DNA from: Atrichornis clamosus
Taxonomy: Eukaryota > Chordata > Aves > Passeriformes > Menuridae
Direction of reading: 5' to 3'
NCBI GenBank assembly: GCA_013400975.1
Contig: WBMZ01012199.1
Span: 124,001 to 188,000, forward strand
DNA: 64,000 nt
Below the pieces are notes generated by a model, which worked only from the letters and a program-made list of their open reading frames with translations, was not told the DNA's origin and searched no databases. Made by a program: the position numbers and the translations under genes. Below are positions 60,201-64,000 of this stretch, in pieces (positions within the stretch are counted from its first letter, which is position 1; each line of letters starts with the position of its first letter).

Positions 60201-63140
60201 AGGTGCACGACAAACAGGATATATGGAAGAAGAACTGAGATGTCCTAAAATGAAATAAAATACACTTTTACTAGGGGAAATACTAAAAAACATAACTAGT
60301 GACATTTTTATTCAGCTACCATTCTAATACTCCTAATTAAAATAAGTATTACTGCTTCCTCACAGAGGTCATTTATAGGGCCTCACAAAGGAGACAAGAT
60401 GACAAAACCACCATGCAACTGTTTTACCCTTTGATTCCATTTTATGCTCTAGATGGGAGTCAAATTATATTATTTAAACATTTATTTTAACATACATTCT
60501 CTTCCGTCAGACAAACATTTCTCCACTGAAAAATCGAAAACTGTATTTTTGAAAGACTGCTAATGAAAAGCTTAAAATTTAAGTACAGCTCCTACAAAAA
60601 ATTTCATTAATGACTGCAAAACAAAATTTGTGTTTCTACTATTCTATTTATTGTAAGAATGTGGAATTCAGTAAATATTACACCTTAAATAAAAGCTTTA
60701 CTTTAGTATTAGTTCCAGGATCGACATACCAAGTCAGGGAAGCAAGTTGTAGCAACCCTTTCAGATACACCTACACACATTTAATTCTAACTACAAATCC
60801 AAACCTTACTATTACTTTGTTTTTATTTTAAGACTAAGGCCAGAAAGACAAGGATTCCCTATTTAAATCTTTTTTAAAAATACTACAAACCTGCTGATGG
60901 CTTTACGCTTATTATCTCTACTCCTTCTGGCATATTCAACTCTTGACTATACACCATTTTGGAAGACAGAGTAAGCCAGCTGGTGCTCTGAAGGTTTGCT
61001 CTACAGGCCTGATACTTTTGAATGAAAGGTGATTGGATCTTCTCTGGATCTGGTGAAGAATACAATTCTTCTGTTTGTGTTACTTCTTCAGGTGGATTTG
61101 AATGTATCTGTTCATCTAAAAAAAGTTTGCATTGTTAATTTTAAAAGGTCAATGATTTCTTTTAATGTAAGAAGTAGTTTTACTAAATAGTTCCAAAAGA
61201 AACAGAAAAAAATGTGACTTAAAATTTTACTTTCATGTCAATGAAACACATTCTCATATTCAGATTTAAGGAGAAATGCTAGGACATCTCAGATTAAATA
61301 CTTCTGAGATTCTACAACAGTTGACAGATTATAAAACAATCAAAGTATAACCAAAAAGACCAAAACTGCAGTCAAAGAGGTATGTATGTGGCCATCCACT
61401 GAAAATAAGGTTTCAGTAAGCACAGAATACCTGCAGCTAGAGAAAATTAAATTAAACATCATGTCTTAGCTTACAAATTTGTAAAAGTTATTTTTCATAA
61501 AAGTTTTATTAAAAGCTTTATTTCCTAAAACATAGACTCTCAGAGAATATGTGATACGAATGCTTCCCTTTTTTCAATAAAACTCAATAGAGGCAGTATG
61601 AAATTGATGGAAATGGAACATGAAAATTTCCAGCGGATCTGTTGAAAAACCTTATCACTAATGTCCTCATCGCATAAGTACATTGGAAAATTTGGATCTT
61701 TATTATTCTCACTAACTTATAAACTAATTGCAGTAATACTTTTTTCTCTCATTTGAAGGCAACAGTAAGAAATACTACTTTAGTTTAAATGACAGAAACA
61801 TGCATTTTAACAGATTCCTCTGGTAAGTGGGAAGTACCAGATTTATGTTTTCTTAAAATCTTTAAATGTTAACAGAAAACTACCAAAGTGAATCTTACCC
61901 TTTCTTTAAAATTTTATAGTTTTAGAGTTAGTCTGGCAGTTTGAAAGAGAACCAGCAGATTTCACAACACCAAAACTGTTTGTAACTGTAAAGGTATCAC
62001 GGACGTTTAGGTGCTTCAGACCATGGACCAATTTAAAGCTTTTCCATAAACTCAAAAATTGCAAAACAAAAACCTCTGAGAAGCAAAACATCTTAACTGT
62101 TATGCTGTATTAAAACCACCAATAGAATGCACAAAAAAATACCAAACGCTGGACTCATGCTGAACTCAAGAGTTTCAGCAATATGAAGATTAAGGAATCA
62201 TAAAAGCTTCTACTAAGTGATAAAAGCTTGTAATCAACTGTAGATTCATTTCAAAAAGACAAAATACAATTTAGATTATTGTGCTGGTTTGAGACAAAGT
62301 CAGGAGGAATAGCCCCTCCCCCACCAGGTTTGGAGAGCAATCTCTCTGAGGAAAGTGAAAAAACCTCTTTATTTACAAACACACCAAGTGCTTGCAGGCA
62401 CAGGCAGATGAATAATGTATGATTATAAACCTCTCATGATGGAAAGCAAAACCAGTGTAAGCTCAGTAGTCCTTTCCATGTCCTCCTCTGCCAGCGGTGG
62501 CAGTGGGGGTTCTGAGGATGTGATCTGGTGTCGTGAATTGGAGCTCAGTTGAAACAGTTCCAGGAAAAGAAAAAAATTCCCAAGGAAAACATCCTTGTCT
62601 CAGCTAGCTAAACAACCAAACAAACAAAAAACCCCCCCCAAAAACAAAACAAAAAGAATTCGCTCTCCCTCTCTCTCCCTTGAGAAACAGAGCTGGAAAA
62701 AAGGGGCCAAAAACCAAAAGAAAAGGAAGAAAAAATAGCCCTCCCTGCCACTTCTAAAGCCAAACAAGAGAGAGGAAAAAAAACCTGTCCAAGTCCTGGG
62801 AAGTGTGCATTGTTGTTTACATTCTTTAGCCTGAAACATTCTTGGCTCTTAAAGGTACAAGACTCATCTTAGCATAAAGAAGATGAGAGGGATAGCCAGT
62901 ATCATACAGTTAAACCCAGGACTATTATATTGAACAGCAGATACTCAGCAGATAGCAGCTTTTTTTTTTTAAGGAAAACTACAAAAAAGAGGGCTTACCT
63001 ATTGAGACAGGAATTGACTTCAAATGTAAATGCCACATATGTAGTAATGAATGGTTTTGAGTATACTCTATTACTATTAAGTAGAATTTTTCAGAGAATC
63101 CATTCTGCTGGTTTCCTGGTGAAATTGAGAACAGGAACAG
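23151..63140 (-). CDS. DMXL1: DMXL1, DmX-like 1 (rabconnectin-3 alpha family), 3' part of the gene
   Basis: Thirty coding exons (listed below) join in frame to 2,213 codons plus TAA. The protein is a very large WD-repeat scaffold of the yeast Rav1 family. Its relatives bind the V1 sector of the V-ATPase with WDR7 (rabconnectin-3 beta) and promote pump assembly on endosomes, lysosomes and vesicles. Visible in order: WD-repeat and Rav1-like C-domain sequence (window residues about 1-980), a Ser-rich acidic linker (about 1,000-1,120), a helical middle, an acidic patch, and a C-terminal WD propeller (about 1,790-2,210). The end VLKNDVKFMI and motifs such as LHMWHLHLKS, AMKKKAVIWGLYR and TYFGPEHAQVL identify the family. 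I recall the DMXL2 C-terminus as different (ending near NRILDIL), which favours DMXL1. The first roughly 800 residues lie past position 64,000. Introns not listed separately hold nothing I recognise. Confidence 0.92.
23752..23969 (-). CDS. DMXL1: DMXL1 window exon 29 (WD repeats)
   Basis: The exon is 218 bases and encodes AFICHDSGATVLAYAPKHQL, LISGGRKGFTCVIDLRQK and SPVKAIAVDPTEEYFVTGSA. It holds a short Gln run (QKQQQQLLQ) in the loop between blades. Acceptor TTTCAG, donor AAG|GTATTG. Confidence 0.97.
25029..25081 (-). CDS. DMXL1: DMXL1 window exon 28 (WD repeat)
   Basis: The exon is 53 bases and encodes NICLWDTLVSPTNSLVH, with the LWD end of a WD blade. Acceptor TCTACAG, donor CATG|GTAAGT. 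The CR1 insertion at 25.4-25.8 kb lies in the intron before it. Confidence 0.95.
25447..25765 (-). mobile_element. CR1 LINE 3' fragment in a DMXL1 intron
   Basis: AGAATAGTTCAGCTGGAAGAGG, GGGCATTGACCACCTCTCAGG, GTCTGAACAACCTCTGGGTAAAG and TTTCCTGATGTCCAGTCTGAAC are reverse-complement CR1 3' UTR strings of a subfamily different from the copy at 9.4 kb. It has the same orientation as DMXL1 and is about 320 bases long. Confidence 0.85.
25958..26049 (-). CDS. DMXL1: DMXL1 window exon 27 (WD repeat)
   Basis: The exon is 92 bases and encodes MWQCHNKTANDFVFISSSSL and IATAGLSSDNR. Acceptor TTTTCAG, donor CAG|GTAAGA. Confidence 0.95.
26501..26593 (-). CDS. DMXL1: DMXL1 window exon 26 (WD repeat)
   Basis: The exon is 93 bases, phase 0 at both ends, and encodes FGIVDADGYISLYQTNWKCC and PLTGTSPKPYL. 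Acceptor CTTTCAG, donor TTG|GTAAGC. Confidence 0.95.
26767..26894 (-). CDS. DMXL1: DMXL1 window exon 25 (WD repeat)
   Basis: The exon is 128 bases and encodes LTGAQDGSVRMFEWGHAQQI and SGGNSRVTRMRFNYQGNK, with the GAQDGSVRMFEW strand typical of a WD blade. Acceptor TTTGCAG, donor AAG|GTGGCT. Confidence 0.96.
27109..27169 (-). CDS. DMXL1: DMXL1 window exon 24
   Basis: The exon is 61 bases and encodes MLKKAINNVRRMASHPTLPY plus one base of Tyr. Acceptor TTGAACAG, donor ATT|GTAAGT. It begins the first clear WD repeat of the C-terminal propeller. Confidence 0.94.
27448..27498 (-). CDS. DMXL1: DMXL1 window exon 23 (51-base, symmetric)
   Basis: The exon is 51 bases (17 codons), phase 0 at both ends, and encodes EYSTKFNGIKKELARKE. 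It has a long pyrimidine-rich tract before ACAATATTCAG and donor GAG|GTAAGA. The flanking exons join in frame without it, and the paralogue DMXL2, as I recall it, runs directly from GASV into the LKK stretch. It may therefore be a cassette exon. Confidence 0.75.
27499..31229 (-). other. DMXL1: DMXL1 intron, 3.7 kb
   Basis: AT-rich. A short old CR1 3' remnant may lie at about 28,290-28,345 (TTTGAAAAAGACCTTTAAAATCATTG). A CA/TA microsatellite lies at 30,187-30,230. I see no further exon. Confidence 0.6.
30187..30230. repeat. (CA)n(TA)n microsatellite
   Basis: A run of CA units passes directly into TA units, inside a DMXL1 intron. Confidence 0.95.
31230..31371 (-). CDS. DMXL1: DMXL1 window exon 22
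   Basis: The exon is 142 bases and encodes ADDFLVIHAHDDLVNVQGTT and MPWLGSTQTGRGASV. Acceptor TTCATAG, donor GTG|GTAAGT, phase 0 end. Confidence 0.95.
31488..31609 (-). CDS. DMXL1: DMXL1 window exon 21
   Basis: The exon is 122 bases and encodes ANRNCIAIASSHDIQELDVS and ATQIYTWVDDDVEIENKG. Acceptor TCTCAG, donor AAGG|GTATGC; it ends with two bases of Gly. Confidence 0.95.
32236..32322 (-). CDS. DMXL1: DMXL1 window exon 20
   Basis: The exon is 87 bases, phase 0 at both ends, and encodes IETDLGYAGGKARIIHKESD and IITAFAVNK, the lead-in to the C-terminal WD propeller. Acceptor CATTCAG, donor AAG|GTGAGT. Confidence 0.94.
32323..34284 (-). other. DMXL1: DMXL1 intron, 2 kb
   Basis: Holds the 72-base tandem duplication listed separately. 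A 102-codon minus-strand frame at 32,360-32,668 abuts exon 20 but matches no family and is read as chance. Confidence 0.6.
34034..34176. repeat. Recent tandem duplication, period 72
   Basis: Two copies (34,034-34,105 and 34,106-34,176) beginning GTTTCAGATAAACTCTATAA and ending AAGTTTGTTT are identical except for one T in the closing T run. Such identity points to a recent event or an assembly duplication. It lies about 110 bases from exon 19 on the intron side. Confidence 0.97.
34285..34347 (-). CDS. DMXL1: DMXL1 window exon 19 (63-base probable cassette exon)
   Basis: The exon is 63 bases (21 codons), phase 0 at both ends, and encodes SVEEHNETMKNSVVEEPIIN and a final Lys. Donor AAG|GTACAC. 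The acceptor TTAATGAAG has a poor polypyrimidine tract, as expected of an exon that is not always used. Leaving it out keeps the frame. From memory, human DMXL1 isoforms of 3,027 and 3,048 residues differ by 21 residues, which fits. Confidence 0.75.
34475..34508. repeat. Degenerate (CA)n / CATGCA repeat
   Basis: Alternating purine-pyrimidine run of CACA and GCATGCACATGCACGCGCAC, about 130 bases from exon 19 in the intron before it. Confidence 0.75.
35677..35794 (-). CDS. DMXL1: DMXL1 window exon 18
   Basis: The exon is 118 bases and encodes SRSHVALSVKRLWQYLVKQE and TFIRNIFTKKRCLSE. Acceptor TTTTGTAG; donor GAG|GTTGGT, a weaker donor than its neighbours. A GTATGG four bases further on would break the frame. 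Confidence 0.93.
37049..37250 (-). CDS. DMXL1: DMXL1 window exon 17
   Basis: The exon is 202 bases and encodes ELPVSSPICHAVLKTLQCWE, LRRLELYGGPPQHYISVHA and GPALLRHKTLLEPTNTPF. Acceptor TTTCTAG, donor CAG|GTGAAT; it ends with two bases of an Arg codon. Confidence 0.95.
37470..38760 (+). mobile_element. Long CR1 LINE fragment with reverse transcriptase remnant
   Basis: About 1.3 kb, antisense to DMXL1. It starts with CR1 ORF2 sequence (GACAGGCAGGTGATAAGAG, GGGCAAATTGTGCCAAACTAA), then GCCTCTGACACAGTCC and a stretch in which the RT active-site region is scrambled. It continues with GAGTGGGCCCATGTGACCCTC, GAGAAGGACTTAGGG and CTGGGCTGCAT, and ends in the CR1 3' UTR (AGATGATCTTTAAAGGTCCC and ATTCTGTGGTTCTATGA). 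Stops and indels make it inactive. It lies in the intron between window exons 16 and 17 and is the longest CR1 here. Confidence 0.92.
39088..39173 (-). CDS. DMXL1: DMXL1 window exon 16
   Basis: The exon is 86 bases and encodes SWSLMRLAMVQLVLHNLKIF and YPLAGHDLS. Acceptor TTGTTAG, donor TCAG|GTAATA; it has one base over at each end. Confidence 0.95.
39510..39649 (-). CDS. DMXL1: DMXL1 window exon 15 (acidic patch)
   Basis: The exon is 140 bases and encodes PFLPSQNRVEYDSEGSQESD, then EDDEDIDGDMFASN and an Asn/Ser-rich end. About a dozen acidic residues lie in twenty. Acceptor TTTTTAG, donor CAG|GTAAAT. Confidence 0.95.
40633..40796 (-). CDS. DMXL1: DMXL1 window exon 14
   Basis: The exon is 164 bases and encodes a polar start (DDGETQQKHYRLSSKTSPKE) and the conserved YKERFIPPELSIWDYFIAK. 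Acceptor CCCTAG, donor AAG|GTAATT. The intron before it, about 6.6 kb, is the largest in the window. Confidence 0.95.
41877..41932. repeat. Tandem duplication, period 28
   Basis: TCAAGTAGATGAATGTAATG followed by TACAAAGA occurs twice head to tail without a mismatch, preceded by GGTT and ATTT simple repeats. Confidence 0.95.
42879..43467 (+). mobile_element. Avian endogenous retrovirus solo LTR
   Basis: It starts TGTGCTGTTTTTGGCTGGGG and ends GGGGTTAAACCAGAACA. From memory it matches a very common songbird LTR: GAGTTAATTTTCTTCA, CTGGTATGGGGCTGTGTTTT, GGAGATGGCTGAGCACCT and GCCACGAGTTTTCTCCCTTT are diagnostic strings. The poly(A) hexamer position reads ATTAAG, so the signal looks decayed. Five flanking bases (ATTAC left, GCTAC right) match only in three positions, so target duplication is doubtful. 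No internal retroviral genes adjoin it. It is antisense to DMXL1. Confidence 0.88.
45488..45735 (-). mobile_element. Old, degraded CR1 fragment
   Basis: ACAGAATCCTAGAATTACATAG, GGTTCAACCAATCCCTTGG, ACACCTCTAGGCCCCTTTC and TTTGAGCCTCTTGATTC keep the order of the CR1 3' UTR on the minus strand but with many changes. Bounds are approximate. Confidence 0.55.
47367..47615 (-). CDS. DMXL1: DMXL1 window exon 13
   Basis: The exon is 249 bases and encodes MTALIRLLNSAGEEAQPGLT, VLLCEILTAVYLSLFIHGLA and MAHPLNSKMWSAVFGGG, a highly conserved DMXL segment with a hydrophobic helix-rich core. Acceptor TAAACAG; donor ACTG|GTCAGT, chosen because the next exon continues in frame from it. Confidence 0.93.
49050..49177 (-). 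CDS. DMXL1: DMXL1 window exon 12
   Basis: The exon is 128 bases and encodes SFQANQFTGTVYQTVLLTQH, then a Thr-rich stretch ending TSPAQWPG. Acceptor TTTCACAG, donor CCAG|GTATCT. Confidence 0.93.
49358..49434 (-). CDS. DMXL1: DMXL1 window exon 11
   Basis: The exon is 77 bases and encodes IYVMHTLAASLSACIYQCLC and DGHGY. Acceptor CTTACAG, donor CAG|GTAAAA; it ends with two bases of a Ser/Arg codon. Confidence 0.94.
50143..50334 (-). CDS. DMXL1: DMXL1 window exon 10
   Basis: The exon is 192 bases, phase 0 at both ends, and encodes EQSVQIPSSTPPEQSSIPLL, FACTASAKTVVANPLLHLGN and LTHDILHAIINLDSPPHPD. Acceptor TTTTTAG, donor AAG|GTATGT. Confidence 0.95.
50578..51668 (-). CDS. DMXL1: DMXL1 window exon 9 (1.1 kb, Ser-rich acidic linker)
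   Basis: The exon is 1,091 bases in one frame. It starts with NPAVFNFYNYLRTHPLLLRR and a helical stretch (ERRLFFTTAYAHLKAGCPML). It then enters a Ser/Asp/Glu-rich low-complexity linker that carries the five-residue motif DWSQP twice (SSIDWSQPVF and SFDWSQPSAVF), and ends with helices (AEDIISAQLKFRACLKILTM, LRYQLYQWLEREVVALQKTC, KYQSLLRMFLSYCILHGSHG). The DWSQP copies sit in predicted disordered sequence and may be short binding motifs (inference). Acceptor TTTTCAG, donor CAG|GTATGT. Confidence 0.95.
53310..53559 (-). CDS. DMXL1: DMXL1 window exon 8
   Basis: The exon is 250 bases and encodes VCLEKLNDIQLALVISRLYE, STYKSILQKRVLG, LDPFLRSVAYWILEDYSKAL and DTLIRHAVEDG. Acceptor CAATTAG, donor GGAG|GTAAGA. 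The DPFLRS-AYWILEDY motif is typical of the family. Confidence 0.96.
54348..54513 (-). CDS. DMXL1: DMXL1 window exon 7
   Basis: The exon is 166 bases and encodes KMTQFFGNNFTEDRWRKAAL, KNAFSLLGKQRFEHSAAFFL and AGHLKDAVE. Acceptor TCTGCAG, donor GAG|GTAATA. The pattern is a helical repeat in which cargo-type scaffold helices alternate with Phe/Leu-rich faces. Confidence 0.96.
55183..55280 (-). CDS. DMXL1: DMXL1 window exon 6
   Basis: The exon is 98 bases and encodes VAKAAFQRNNDPLDAAIFYL and AMKKKAVIWGLYR, one of the most conserved DMXL segments. Acceptor TTCACAG, donor CAG|GTATTC; it ends with two bases of an Arg codon. Confidence 0.96.
56457..56626 (-). CDS. DMXL1: DMXL1 window exon 5
   Basis: The exon is 170 bases and encodes LSTSHFAWAFHSVAEEELLS and DPTWSELRAMGVGWWVRN, a strongly conserved Rav1/DMXL core stretch. 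Acceptor ACGTAG, donor AAG|GTAAAT, ending in phase 0 after CIEK. Confidence 0.96.
57868..57978 (-). CDS. DMXL1: DMXL1 window exon 4
   Basis: The exon is 111 bases and encodes GETLDECGLKFLLAVRLHTF and LPPVHRAQLLHQ. Acceptor TTTCCAG, donor AAG|GTAACC. It belongs to the helical Rav1-like domain; both ends are phase 1. Confidence 0.95.
58547..60244 (-). CDS. DMXL1: DMXL1 window exon 3 (1.7 kb)
   Basis: This is the largest exon, 1,698 bases in one open frame. It holds WD-repeat sequence (LATSCSDGKVRFWRCRV near the start, LAVAYKQV, HLVHLDWMSREDGSHILTVG, VSLSWVRDGILVVGMD) and then the start of the Rav1-like C domain (LPQYHPHQLLELMDLGKVRR, KAILSHLVKCIAGEVVA, DSVPPLPLYALLAADEDSS, STDDLVTFYADEESLKPKVI, SPTYFGPEHAQVLSRHLLH, LTRMEQMSLMALADTIATTS). 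A Ser/Asn-rich insert lies around the SNSQNSQNKND motif. The acceptor is TTTTAG and the donor CAGG|GTAAGT. Confidence 0.96.
60891..61115 (-). CDS. DMXL1: DMXL1 window exon 2
   Basis: The exon is 225 bases with acceptor TTTTTTTAG and donor GTTTGT. It encodes EEVTQTEELYSSPDPEKIQS, then IQKYQACRANLQSTSWLTL and MPEGVEIISVKPSAG. It has a low-complexity acidic start followed by the conserved stretch that leads into a WD repeat. It ends with one base, completed as Gly by the next exon. Confidence 0.92.
61116..62998 (-). other. DMXL1: DMXL1 intron between window exons 1 and 2
   Basis: About 1.9 kb, of which one third is the LTR listed next. The rest is AT-rich with nothing recognised. Confidence 0.75.
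62280..62923 (-). mobile_element. Endogenous retrovirus solo LTR, same sense as DMXL1, with 5-bp target duplication
   Basis: On the minus strand it runs from a TCCTGGGTTTAACTGTATG start (first bases decayed) to CTCAAACCAGCACA. A perfect ATTAT flanks it on both sides (62,275-62,279 and 62,924-62,928), which is the insertion duplication. AATAAA lies on the minus strand at 62,368-62,373, about 90 bases from the end, as expected for R/U5. The middle is rich in homopurine/homopyrimidine runs (C8, T10-type). No gag, pol or env is present. The element sits 75 bases downstream of the splice donor of window exon 1. Confidence 0.82.
62999..63140 (-). CDS. DMXL1: DMXL1 window exon 1
   Basis: The exon is 142 bases and encodes LFLFSISPGNQQNG, SEKFYLIVIEYTQNH and LLHMWHLHLKSIPVSI, a WD-type strand. 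It starts in phase 0 and ends with one base (G) that joins the next exon to make Asp. The donor is GTAAGC. The acceptor is odd: the exon must start after CCCCTAAG, because the better-looking TTTCAG 16 bases upstream would place a stop in every frame. Confidence 0.8.
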
Positions 63141-64000
63141 CTTAGGGGTTATTCACCTGAAAGCAGAACTAAATTTTGCTGTCTAGCGCATAATTACATC
63201 AAGCTACCATGAACTGATACTGAAATATACTGGCTACATCTAACTGTTGCATTAGTTTCCTCAGTATTTTATCACAACCAACATCCACAGCAAGTATAGG
63301 TACACTCATATAAGAACTGTCAATGTTTTCTTTCAGACATGACAACATATTTGCCCAACTTTGCTGCGTTTAAAGAATGTACTACCCATACAGTATAGTC
63401 TGGAAGACAAGAGATACAATGCTTCTTCCTAAGAATTTACTTCCCATCGTTTTACACAAAGGGAAGTGAACTCAAGTTGTATTATCAATAGGAACCTCTT
63501 TCTAGAGGGTGCACCAAGGTATTCTCTCTCCTTCATATCAAAGTCAACTCATTTGGACCAAGACAGAATAGTTAATTTAGTGACTCTCTTTACTCTATGA
63601 TTCCTCTGACCCTTTAGGTATGTGTATACATAAAACATTATCAAGAATAAGCTATAGTTGCCGTGTGCTTTTCACACTGCAGTGCTTCTGGTACTATACA
63701 AAAACATAAGTTAACTTGTTCTTTTTAAAAACAACATGATAAATACCTTTATGCATATTGAAGAGGAAAGAAGGCTTCAAAAGTACTAGAAAATACTTTC
63801 AAATTAGAATGTATGCAAATGATACAGTCCCAATTCTACAGTCTTTCTAAGGATTTATTTAGCCCAATTCCTTACATGCCAGCAATCCATCCAGACTTTC
63901 AGATCACATGGAGATGTATACAGTTGTCTTTTTCTAAGATCAAACATCTTCCATATTTCTTTTAAAAACCCTTTCTGTATATCATACTCAAGATGTAAAC
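63141..64000 (-). other. DMXL1: DMXL1 intron reaching the window edge
   Basis: No further exon could be placed. A stretch ending at 63,749 with a GTATTT donor was tried but carries an in-frame stop in the needed phase. The upstream exons of DMXL1 must lie beyond 64,000. Confidence 0.6.

Noticed and set aside
23151..63140. DMXL2 instead of DMXL1
   Set aside because: The C-terminal sequence (VLKNDVKFMI and the RILPDRFSPL stretch) and a CpG island downstream fit DMXL1; as I recall, DMXL2 ends differently and faces the 3' end of GLDN. A direct alignment with both paralogues would settle it.
62930..63145. 71-codon plus-strand frame
   Set aside because: It is the opposite strand of DMXL1 window exon 1, whose minus-strand translation matches the family.
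1..64000. CRISPR arrays, operons, tRNA or rRNA genes
   Set aside because: No evenly spaced repeats, no gene clusters and no tRNA-like sequence were seen; the sequence is vertebrate.

Overview
The window looks like a bird nuclear chromosome. It has several CR1 LINE fragments, some ending in the CR1 3' octamer (ATTCTATG), and LTRs of families I associate with avian, probably passerine, endogenous retroviruses. There is one gene with many small exons, no operon structure and no bacterial features. The species call is inference from memory of repeat families.

Region 1-17,590 carries no recognisable coding exon. It holds two CR1 copies (about 3.5-4.1 kb and 9.4-10.1 kb) and one roughly 1 kb retroviral LTR (11.7-12.7 kb), in AT-rich sequence. 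At 17.6-18.3 kb there is a sharp CpG island with GC boxes, an NRF1-like site beside it and a strong minus-strand splice donor. Its position downstream of DMXL1 matches the promoter and first exon of TNFAIP8 as I remember the human gene order, so 1-17.6 kb is probably TNFAIP8 intron 1 (inference). An LTR-like element lies at 18.8-19.4 kb.

From 23,151 to 63,140 the minus strand carries the 3' two thirds of DMXL1 (the rabconnectin-3 alpha / Rav1 family, a V-ATPase assembly factor). I place 30 coding exons with GT-AG boundaries and consistent phases. They total 6,642 bases, or 2,213 codons plus TAA. The N-terminal part (about 800 residues if the protein is near 3,000) and the promoter lie beyond the right edge. 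The C-terminal end VLKNDVKFMI and the context favour DMXL1 over its paralogue DMXL2. The 3' UTR runs leftward from 23,150 through AT-rich sequence with several candidate poly(A) signals.

The introns hold CR1 copies (25.4, 37.5-38.8 and an old one near 45.5 kb), two LTRs (42.9 kb antisense to the gene; 62.3 kb in gene sense with a 5-bp target duplication), a 72-bp and a 28-bp tandem duplication, and simple repeats. I found no undescribed system. The most useful second-look points are two short frame-preserving exons that may be alternatively spliced, an exon with an odd tandem acceptor, and a sense-oriented LTR with a poly(A) signal close to a splice donor.
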